A model generated the notes under the pieces. That model was not told the DNA's origin. It made no database searches and saw only the letters and a list, made by a program, of their open reading frames with translations. From Candidatus Methylomirabilota bacterium (lineage in GTDB: Bacteria > Methylomirabilota > Methylomirabilia > Methylomirabilales > JACPAU01): a DNA stretch of 5,486 nucleotides. Made by a program: the position numbers and the translations under genes. Numbering within the stretch: position 1 is the stretch's first letter; each line of letters opens with the position of its first letter. The stretch is taken from NCBI GenBank assembly GCA_016180705.1, contig JACPAU010000220.1, positions 1 through 5,486 on the forward strand, read 5' to 3'. Shown one piece after another: positions 1 through 5,307 of this stretch.

Positions 1-680
1 GCGAGGATTTCGGCGCAGGCGGAGACGAGCGTCGTGATCGTGCCGCGCAGGGGACCGGTGATGGAGCGGGTCACCCCCCAGGCGATGCCAACGCCCCCCG
101 CGAGGGCGAGCCCTGCAGTGAAGAGCATCGCCCAGAAGGCCCGGGAGGCCGCGCCGAGGGCCGACGCCGTGATGTCCTTCGTGCGAGTCCTCTCGGTAGC
201 CACGAGGCGGCGGACCAGGTCACGCTCCTGATCGCGTGCCGGCACGACCCGCCTGTTCAAGATCTGGATCGCTTCGGCCTCACGGCCGGCCTTGGTTGCC
301 GCGATCGCAGCGCTGGACGCCTCGTCCCAGGCGCTCAGCAGGCCGAGCGCCTCTTCCCAACCCTTTCTCGCCTCCGCGGTGGCACTCGTGTCCCGAAGCC
401 GCGTCATCCCCTCGCGGGCTTCGCCGATCTGCCTCTCCCTGTCCGTGAGGAATCGCTCTTCGCGCTCGCGGAGGTAGCGGAGGAAGGACGCCATCGCGCG
501 GTCGGAGTCCCCCCTCGCCTCCAGGGCCGCCTCGATGCCCTGTTCCCGGTGGCGGATCATCGTCTCGAACGTCTCGCCGGTCCGGGAGAGCGCATACGTG
601 CCTACCCCCGTCACCAGCAGGAGGAGCAGGAGGAGGACCGTGTATCCGACCGTGATTCGCTGCCCGACTGTCCATCGCAT
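1..680 (-). CDS. Methyl-accepting chemoreceptor, N-terminal part (cut by window edge)
   Basis: The first 226 residues of an inner-membrane chemoreceptor are present; the rest, including the methylation helices and the CheA/CheW-binding hairpin, lies off the left edge. A short basic N-terminus (MRWTVGQRIT) leads into a Leu-rich first membrane segment at about residues 11-31. A polar, charged, helical periplasmic domain follows at about 32-180, of the size and type of four-helix-bundle MCP ligand domains. A second membrane segment spans about 181-203, then RSITGPLR starts the cytoplasmic side. The text after it (TITTLVSACAEILA) does not look like a full HAMP domain and may lead directly into the signalling helix. 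The ATG is preceded by AGAAGGGG with a 6-nt spacer. The gene starts 29 nt after the upstream CheW stop and so is probably in the same operon. Class assignment is firm; the ligand is unknown. Confidence 0.85.
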   Translation of the reverse strand, partial: MRWTVGQRITVGYTVLLLLLLLVTGVGTYALSRTGETFETMIRHREQGIEAALEARGDSDRAMASFLRYLREREERFLTDRERQIGEAREGMTRLRDTSATAEARKGWEEALGLLSAWDEASSAAIAATKAGREAEAIQILNRRVVPARDQERDLVRRLVATERTRTKDITASALGAASRAFWAMLFTAGLALAGGVGIAWGVTRSITGPLRGTITTLVSACAEIL

Positions 681-697
681 CTGGCGCCCCTTCTTGC

Positions 698-706
698 GGG
701 GGGGGG
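698..706. repeat. Run of nine G between cheW and the chemoreceptor gene
   Basis: Nine consecutive G on the plus strand (C on the coding strand) sit between the second cheW stop and the SD of the receptor gene. The run is outside both reading frames. A length change would alter only the spacing upstream of the SD. It may simply be a sequencing-prone homopolymer. Confidence 0.6.
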
Positions 707-709
707 CTT

Positions 710-1321
710 TCAGCCCGCCCCGTTGTTGGCCATGATCCGCGGGTCCTGGGCCAGGGCTTCCAGGTCCAGCACCGCAACCATCGTTCCCGTAACGCCCTTG
801 CAGAGGGTCCGGCGATTGCCGGTTGGGCTCGCCGGAGGGGGGGCCAGATCGTGGGTGCCGACTTGGGCGGTTCCCGCTACGGCCTCAGCCAGAATCCCGA
901 ACGTCATCCCTCCGGCTACCACCGCCACGACCCGGCTTCCTGGAGGAACCCCTTGACCGGGCAGCTCCAGCAGCCTCCGGAGATCCAGGACGGGAAGAAT
1001 CCGACCCCGATGGTTCATCACCCCGAGGACGATGGCCGGCGTGCACGGCACCGGCGTCAGTTCCCGGAGCGGAACCGTCTCCAGCACGTGCGCCGTCTCG
1101 ATCCCGTAGCGCTCCCCTGCGAGAGAAAAGACCAGGAGATCCGACACCTCGGTGGCCGTCGGGCCCGGGTCGAGGGGCCTCGCCAGCGCCTGCGCCCTGG
1201 CCTGTAAGATGTGCCTGGCCGCTTCGGGGGAATGGTCCCCGCTGGCCTCAAGGGCCTGGCGCACCCGCTCCAACTGGGCGTAGGCTTGCTCCCAGGTCAT
1301 GCCCCCCCGACGCTCTTCCAT
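710..1321 (-). CDS. CheW-like adaptor with N-terminal helical extension (WspD-like position)
   Basis: A 203-residue scaffold protein expected to link chemoreceptors to a CheA-type kinase in a cytoplasmic array. Residues about 58-200 form the CheW beta-barrel domain, recognised by VLGVMNHRGRILPVLDLRR (compare the family pattern G-x-x-N-x-RG-x-I-x-PV-x-DLR). Residues 1-57 are an extra charged helical stretch containing ILQARAQALARPL, absent from minimal CheW proteins (about 160 residues). An ATG at 1321 shares one base with the cheR stop (TGATG) and has GAGG with a 7-nt spacer. A GTG one codon earlier (1324) gives a 4-nt overlap with only a 4-nt spacer, so ATG is preferred. An internal ATG at codon 8 is also possible. 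Its place after CheR-TPR matches wspD in the wsp gene order, but the N-terminus lacks the Cys-rich motif I associate with WspD, so no symbol is given. Confidence 0.88.
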   Translation of the reverse strand: MEERRGGMTWEQAYAQLERVRQALEASGDHSPEAARHILQARAQALARPLDPGPTATEVSDLLVFSLAGERYGIETAHVLETVPLRELTPVPCTPAIVLGVMNHRGRILPVLDLRRLLELPGQGVPPGSRVVAVVAGGMTFGILAEAVAGTAQVGTHDLAPPPASPTGNRRTLCKGVTGTMVAVLDLEALAQDPRIMANNGAG

Positions 1322-2709
1322 CACCGGACCTCGAGATACGCCCGGGCCATCTCGGCCAGCCGGCCCGCCGTGAGGCCATCGCTGCCGGGAACCGGTTCAT
1401 CGTGCGGCACCGAGCTCAACAGGTGCACCACGGTCTCCATCGAGCGCCGCCCCTGCTTGAGCTTCGCCTGGCGCAGGAGGAGGCTGCCCTGGAGGAAGTG
1501 GGCCGGGGCGAACTCCGGGGCCAGGTAGATGGCCCGGCGCAGCGCCTCCAGCGCCGCGGAGACTTCTCCCCGCTCCTGGCAGATCGCCGCGAGCAGGAAG
1601 TGCATCTCCGGGTTGAGGCGGTCCTGCGCCAGAGCGGCGAGGCAGAGGTGGCGCGCCTGTTCCAGGTCGCCCTGGTCTGCCAGGGTGCGGGCTCGCTCGA
1701 GGAGGATCGCCGGATCAGGCGGGACTTCGGCCGGCGCCGTGGGCGGGGCAGGGACCGCCGCCTCCGGCGCGGCCAGCTCCCCTAATGGAGGCGCGACGGG
1801 AAACGGAGCCTGAGGGGCGGGGAAGCCCGTCTCGGGTTCCCAGCTCGAGGCCGGCGGACTGGGGGAAGCCGACTCCTTCCTGTAGAAGATGGCAGCGGGG
1901 AAATTCACGGGAACCAGGGGGCGGAGGAGTTCGGCCGAGCCCTCGGCCGGGTTCACCACCAACCATCCTCTCGGGACCAGCGCCATCTGGAGCCGCGCGA
2001 CCGCTGCCAGTTGGGCCTCGCGGGTGAAGTACATCAGGACGTTCCGGCACAGGATGAGATCCATCGCGCCCGTGTTGGTCACCATCGAGGGATAGGTGTG
2101 CTCGGCCAGGTTGAGGGGCGCGAAGGCGACCATCCGGCGAATTTCGGGGTGGAGCTCGAAGGTCTCCGCTCCCCGGGGGTCGAAGTACCGGTCCCGGATC
2201 CAGGCGGGCGTGTCCCGGAGCGCCCACTCCCGGTAGCGCCCCCGCTGGGCCGCGTCCAGGGCCTCGGGATTGATGTCGGTGGCAAGGATTGTCAAAGCCC
2301 ACTCGGCGCGATCGGGCAGCAGGCGCTCCAGCAGGATGGCGAGCGAGTACGCCTCCTCCCCGGTGGCACACCCGGCGCTCCAGAGCCGAAGCCGGAAGAT
2401 GCCCTGCGCGCGGCGGGCTGTGATGAGGGCGGGGAGGACCTGCCGCTCCAGCGCTTCGAAGCAGGCGCGGTCGCGGAAGAAGTAGGTCTCGCCCACCGTG
2501 AGATGGCTGGCGAGCCGCTGCCACTCCGGGCTCTCCTGCGGCAGGTTCGCCAACCAGGCCAGGTAGGCCTCCGGTGCCGAGACGGCTGCGCTGCGCCAGG
2601 CCCGGGCGAGTCCTCGTTCCAGGTCCGCCTCGCGACGCTCCGGGAAGTCCAGTCCCAGGCGGGCGGCAATGAGGGTCCGTGCCTGGCGGCATACCTCCTT
2701 CGAGAGCCT
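1321..2709 (-). CDS. CheR-type receptor methyltransferase with C-terminal TPR repeats (start unresolved)
   Basis: An S-adenosylmethionine-dependent methyltransferase that would methylate glutamates on the chemoreceptor. Numbering from the first recognisable residue at 2709: the CheR N-terminal helical domain begins with LSKEVCRQARTLIAARLG (2-19). HLTVGETYFFRD follows at about 69-80. The SAM site is LWSAGCATGEEAYS (about 109-122) and ATDINPEAL (about 143-151), and the DLILCRNVLMYF strand/helix is at about 217-228. A Pro/Ala-rich linker of about 50 residues leads to three 34-residue TPR units (about 335-436), as in WspC-type CheR. The frame is open from 2751, after an in-frame TGA at 2754-2752, but has no ATG/GTG/TTG until a TTG at 2553. 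Starting there would delete most of the N-terminal domain. The given right boundary is therefore the edge of homology, not a start codon. The stop overlaps the next cheW start. Confidence 0.85.
   Translation of the reverse strand, partial: RLSKEVCRQARTLIAARLGLDFPERREADLERGLARAWRSAAVSAPEAYLAWLANLPQESPEWQRLASHLTVGETYFFRDRACFEALERQVLPALITARRAQGIFRLRLWSAGCATGEEAYSLAILLERLLPDRAEWALTILATDINPEALDAAQRGRYREWALRDTPAWIRDRYFDPRGAETFELHPEIRRMVAFAPLNLAEHTYPSMVTNTGAMDLILCRNVLMYFTREAQLAAVARLQMALVPRGWLVVNPAEGSAELLRPLVPVNFPAAIFYRKESASPSPPASSWEPETGFPAPQAPFPVAPPLGELAAPEAAVPAPPTAPAEVPPDPAILLERARTLADQGDLEQARHLCLAALAQDRLNPEMHFLLAAICQERGEVSAALEALRRAIYLAPEFAPAHFLQGSLLLRQAKLKQGRRSMETVVHLLSSVPHDEPVPGSDGLTAGRLAEMARAYLEVR
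2693..2700 (-). promoter_or_regulatory. Strong SD-like AAGGAGGT at the CheW/CheR junction
   Basis: A near-perfect anti-SD complement lies exactly where CheW similarity ends and CheR similarity begins. The only nearby ATG (2692-2690) follows it directly, which is too close for normal initiation, and is in the third frame, neither CheW nor CheR. In the CheW frame the site reads as tandem AGG AGG arginine codons. It may be a relic or mis-sequenced cheR ribosome binding site, or a stimulator of ribosomal frameshifting. Confidence 0.45.
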
Positions 2710-3212
2710 CGCCGCTGGATCTCCTCGAGGGCCTCTGTGAGCACCCGTGCTTCATCCAGGGAGAGGAAGGCATCCAGATCCTGGATGAAGAGGACGCCGT
2801 CTGTGAGGCGCACGATCCCCGCCACGTGACCGATCCCGGGCAAGACGGCCTCCGGAGACGCCACAGCGTCGGTCGGCACCTCCCGGACCCCGAGGACCTC
2901 GTCAACCGGCAAGGCCACGGTGCGGCGGGCGGTGCGGGCCACCAGGAGATGGGCGGTTGGGCCGTAGTCGTAGGCAGGGAGTTGGAAGCGGCGCCGGATG
3001 TCGAGAACCGGGATAATCTGTCCGTGGAGATTGATCACGCCGAGGGCGACGGCTGGCGCCTTCGGGAGGACTGACACAGCGACCATCGGCAGAACCCGCT
3101 CTGTGGCAGCAAGAGGGAGGGCATAGCGCTGATCCTCGATGGTGAAAGCGACCAGCCGGAGCGCAGAGCTCTTGAGGCTGGTTTCTGCCGCCCCATTACT
3201 CGTTCGGGTCAT
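2694..3212 (-). CDS. CheW-like adaptor (first gene of chemosensory operon), no proper stop
   Basis: A scaffold protein that should connect receptor and kinase. About 168 residues carry a single CheW domain: LVAFTIEDQRYALPL opens it (20-34), the signature GVINLHGQIIPVLDIRRRF is at about 58-76, and GIVRLTDGVLFIQDLDAFLSL closes it at about 132-152. This is the normal length for CheW. The ATG at 3212 has GGAG with an 8-nt spacer, and the upstream in-frame residues do not look like CheW. The frame does not stop where the domain ends: it runs on as an Arg/Pro-rich shadow of cheR to about 2292. The left boundary given is the end of plausible CheW coding. This gene and cheR may be one frameshifted fusion, or two genes damaged by a small indel. 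Position matches wspB in the wsp gene order. Confidence 0.82.
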
Positions 3213-3675
3213 AACGATCGCTCCGCACAGCGGCAAGGCTGCCCGAATGGCAACGGGGAGCCGCGCTGCTCTGCCGGGAGCGCCCGCCCCCACGGCGCGG
3301 GAAGCAGTCCTGAGTGGGGGGAGCAGATGAGGGTTCGCTACGGCTCACACCCGATCACCGCGTCGCAGGGAGCTACGCCGCCCGCAGAAGGGCCCGGGCC
3401 CGGGAGTGGTTGGCGGTGTTGTGGCCGAGGCAGGTTGAGGGACGCGCTCTGCAGCTTCGTCTCGCGACCTAAGGTTCCCGACGCTACTCAGTTACGCTTG
3501 CTCAACCTGTTGCCAGCTCGAGTTGAATCTCTCCGTGGATGGTGCCGGCATTCCCCCGGTCACTGTTACCGCGCTGAAGGGGGCGCGCGTGGTGGTTGGA
3601 AAGGCGTCAGGACAACTTCGCGGTGCAAAAAGCATACCTAACCCTTTGTACTGCTTGGACTTGAGAGATTTTGAC
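3213..3675. other. Intergenic stretch ahead of the chemosensory operon
   Basis: No gene is supported here. Short open frames exist on both strands but have no family resemblance and no good SD. I found no convincing minus-strand promoter for the che operon: a TATGCT at about 3634-3629 lacks a matching -35, and a TGGCA...TTGAGC match to sigma54 has the wrong GG-to-GC spacing. Base composition becomes clearly less GC-rich from about 3600 rightward. A short GGGCCC tandem (GGGCCCGGGCCCGGG, 3390-3404) is self-complementary; its function is unknown. Confidence 0.5.
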
Positions 3676-3704
3676 TTGAAATCCATACGCGCGTTTGGTA
3701 TATT
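3676..3704 (+). promoter_or_regulatory. Sigma70-type promoter, plus strand
   Basis: TTGAAA (3676-3681) and TATATT (3699-3704) are separated by 17 bp. TGG directly before the -10 makes it an extended -10 element. The expected start site is about 3711-3712. It lies in the AT-richest part of the window and points away from the che operon, into a stretch with no recognised protein gene and then antisense to the REC/HD-GYP operon. Sequence match is good; activity is inferred. Confidence 0.5.
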
Positions 3705-3706
3705 GA

Positions 3707-3917
3707 GGAACATGAGACCGTCCGCTCCGCTAGAAAAAACACTGCACATCCTAGGGCTGGATGGGATAGGGGAGCGGAAGGGGGAAAACCCCCGGCCGTC
3801 ATCAGGGACGGGGGCGAACCTTACGGGGATTGCCCGGTCCGTGGCCCAGGTGGGACCACGCTTCCCCAGAGGCGGAGCACCCGCGAGGCGGGCGACGTGA
3901 GCGGTCCTCTCATTCCC
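3707..3917 (+). ncRNA. Candidate structured non-coding RNA
   Basis: Downstream of the plus-strand promoter the sequence can fold into an ordered set of hairpins. The ends pair: GGAA (3707-3710) with TTCC (3913-3916), TGAGA (3713-3717) with TCTCA (3908-3912), and CCG (3718-3720) with CGG (3902-3904). Inside are TCCGCTCC/GGAGCGGA (3721-3728 with 3771-3778), which encloses CATCC/GGATG (3747-3751 with 3759-3763). Next come GGGGG-AAAA-CCCCC (3780-3793) and CCGTC/GACGG (3796-3800 with 3807-3811). GGGC/GCCC (3812-3815 with 3832-3835) follows, then CGTGGCCC/GGG-A-CCACG (3840-3847 with 3852-3860) and CCCGC/GCGGG (3880-3884 with 3888-3892). I do not recognise a known family (checked by memory against 6S, SRP, tmRNA, RNase P, c-di-GMP, ydaO and cobalamin types). 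There is no clear U-tract terminator. The same pairings exist on the minus strand, so orientation rests on the promoter. It could instead be a 3' structure of the REC transcript. Confidence 0.38.
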
Positions 3918-4293
3918 CTTTGGTGTCTCGGGCGAGGAACCGGCGCACGGTCTTGCGGAAGAGATTCGTGTCCAACGGCTTCGTGAGGTAACCGTCACAG
4001 CCGGCTTCACTTGCCTTCAGGTCATCCCCCCGCATGGCATAGGACGTGAGGGCCAGAACGGGGATCGCTGCCGTCGCCGGCGCGGCCTTCAGCCGACGCG
4101 TCGCTTCGTACCCTGTCATCCCCGGGAGCTGGAGATCCATGAGGACCAGATCCGGCCGCTCGGTGGCCGCGAGCCGGATCGCGGCCTCGGCTGAGGGGGC
4201 TGGGAGGACCCGGCAGCCCTCCCGCTCCAGCAACTCGGTGACGAGTTCCAGGTTCACCGGGTTGTCCTCCACGACCAGCACGCGCGGGGTCAT
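3910..4293 (-). CDS. Stand-alone receiver (REC) response regulator, DivK/CheY-like
   Basis: A 127-residue single-domain receiver that would take a phosphoryl group from a histidine kinase and act by protein-protein contact, since it has no output domain. Acidic pocket E9-D10, phospho-acceptor D53 (in LVLMDLQLPGMTGYEA), T83 (LALTSYA) and K105 (GYLTKPLD) are all present, so it should be active. The ATG at 4293 overlaps the HD-GYP stop by 4 nt (ATGA), with GGGAGGGG just upstream inside the HD-GYP gene, implying translational coupling. It ends at the edge of the intergenic element, and the last bases of the gene form one side of that element's closing stem. LVVEDNPVNLELV and the 'P-x-LALT' loop resemble DivK and the REC domains of hybrid kinases more than CheY, so a phosphorelay or allosteric role is likely. 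Confidence 0.93.
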   Translation of the reverse strand: MTPRVLVVEDNPVNLELVTELLEREGCRVLPAPSAEAAIRLAATERPDLVLMDLQLPGMTGYEATRRLKAAPATAAIPVLALTSYAMRGDDLKASEAGCDGYLTKPLDTNLFRKTVRRFLARDTKGE

Positions 4294-5276
4294 CCCCTGC
4301 CCCTCCCGTTGGCCACGTGCTCAAAGGCCCGCACGATCTCGGGGTCCCACCACCCCTGGCGGGCCTCCGCTTCGAGGACTTCCAGCGCCGCACCGAGGGG
4401 AAGGGCCCGGCGGTACGGGCGGTCCGTCGTGAGGGCATCGAAGACATCCACCACCTGGAGGATCCGCACCGTCACCGGGATCGCGTCGCCCCGGAGGCCG
4501 TCGGGGTACCCCGAGCCGTCCCGTCGCTCGTGGTGGTGCCGGATGATGGGGAGGACGCCCTGGAGCGAGCGGAGCGGGCGGCAGATCTCCTCGCCGATGA
4601 CCGGGTGGCGCTGGATGACGGCGCGCTCCTCGGTCGTCAGCGGGCCGGCCTTCAGGAGAATGGCCTCGGGCACGGCCACCTTCCCTAGATCGTGCAGGTA
4701 GCCGCCTCGCCGGAGGGCCGTCAGGTCGTCCTCACCGAGCCCCAGGACCCGCCCCAGGGCTACGGCGTAAGAGGCCAGCCGCTCGCAGTGCCCCTCGGTG
4801 TACGGGTCCTTGGCCTCGATGCTCCGGCCCAGTGTGCAGAGGACCGCCTCGGCGTGCTCCAGTTCGTCCGTGAAGGCCTTCAGCCGGAGGAGGGAGCGGA
4901 GCCGGGCCCGCAGCTCGGCCGCGTTCACGGGCTTCCCCAGGAAGTCGTCCGCCCCGGCCTCGATGCCCTGGACCTTGTACTCGTCCTCGCTCGCCGTGAG
5001 GAGGATGACGGGGAGGAGGCGCGTGGCCGAGTCTTGCTTCAGCTGGCGGCAGAGCTCGACGCCGCTCAGGCGCGGCATGCTCACGTCGGAGAGGACCAGG
5101 TCCGGCGGCCGGGAGGCCACGGCGGCCAGGGCCGCCTCCCCGTCCGGGACCGCCAGCACCTCGTATCCGAGCTCCTTGAGCAGGCCGATAAGCAGCTCCC
5201 GCATCCGGGGATCGTCGTCGGCGATGAGGATCCTCGCGCAGCGGCCTGCGATGGGCGGAGCCGCTGGTCGGGTCAT
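4290..5276 (-). CDS. REC-HD-GYP response regulator (predicted c-di-GMP phosphodiesterase)
   Basis: A 328-residue cytoplasmic regulator. The N-terminal REC domain (about 14-130) has the acidic cluster D20-D22, phospho-acceptor D64 (LVLSDVSMPRLSG), T94 and K115, all the residues needed for phosphorylation. The HD-GYP domain (about 145-325) has EGHCERLASY (H163), the HD pair H195-D196 in YLHDLGK, a further metal-ligand region at RHPVIGEE (H224), and HHHERRDGSGYP with G256-Y257-P258. It is therefore complete and probably an active metal-dependent enzyme that linearises and hydrolyses c-di-GMP; activity against other cyclic dinucleotides cannot be excluded. A charged linker (about 131-150) joins the domains, the usual RpfG-like layout. 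The ATG at 5276 has GGAGG with a 5-nt spacer. An upstream open stretch in the same frame overlaps the kinase gene and is not domain-like. Its partner kinase is most likely the gene just upstream. Confidence 0.95.
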   Translation of the reverse strand: MTRPAAPPIAGRCARILIADDDPRMRELLIGLLKELGYEVLAVPDGEAALAAVASRPPDLVLSDVSMPRLSGVELCRQLKQDSATRLLPVILLTASEDEYKVQGIEAGADDFLGKPVNAAELRARLRSLLRLKAFTDELEHAEAVLCTLGRSIEAKDPYTEGHCERLASYAVALGRVLGLGEDDLTALRRGGYLHDLGKVAVPEAILLKAGPLTTEERAVIQRHPVIGEEICRPLRSLQGVLPIIRHHHERRDGSGYPDGLRGDAIPVTVRILQVVDVFDALTTDRPYRRALPLGAALEVLEAEARQGWWDPEIVRAFEHVANGRGRG

Positions 5277-5281
5277 GTCGT

Positions 5282-5305
5282 CCTCCCTCCCATGGCTGCC
5301 ATGGG
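5282..5305 (-). promoter_or_regulatory. SD of the HD-GYP gene with abutting perfect inverted repeat
   Basis: CCCATGGCTGCCATGGG (5289-5305) is a perfect 7-bp inverted repeat with a 3-base centre, directly next to and slightly overlapping the GGAGGGAGG SD of the REC-HD-GYP gene. It sits in the 31-nt gap after the kinase stop. As RNA it could form a small hairpin that partly hides the SD; as DNA it could be an operator. The repeat is seen directly; the role is a guess. Confidence 0.35.
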
Positions 5306-5307
5306 TC

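Noticed and set aside
823..1785. Long plus-strand open frame opposite the second cheW and cheR
   Set aside because: Arg/Pro/Gly-rich antisense reading typical of high-GC DNA; the minus strand holds clear CheW and TPR domains.
1715..2905. Long open frame on the minus strand overlapping cheW and cheR
   Set aside because: It is the third-frame shadow of the real genes: composition is Pro/Gly/Arg-rich with no domain motifs, while CheR motifs in the other frame are unmistakable.
3500..3517. Sigma54-like TGGCAACAGGTTGAGC on the minus strand
   Set aside because: The distance between the GG and GC elements is one base too long, and sigma54 tolerates no spacing change.
3740..3763. Hairpin CATCC/GGATG followed by TTTTTT on the minus strand as a terminator of the REC operon
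   Set aside because: The stem is only 5 bp and the T-run begins 7 nt after it, so it does not fit an intrinsic terminator.
3523..3900. Plus-strand frame starting NLSVDGAGIPPVTVTALKGA
   Set aside because: The first half looks somewhat protein-like, but it starts at a TTG without SD, crosses the plus-strand promoter, and matches no family I know.
3707..3917. Known riboswitch or housekeeping RNA (c-di-GMP, ydaO, cobalamin, 6S, SRP)
   Set aside because: The conserved cores I remember for these families are not found. A short ACGGGGG-CGAACC resemblance to ydaO lacks the required CAGCTAACC part.
4022..4447. Minus-strand frame across the HD-GYP/REC overlap
   Set aside because: Shadow of the two regulator genes; no domain motifs.
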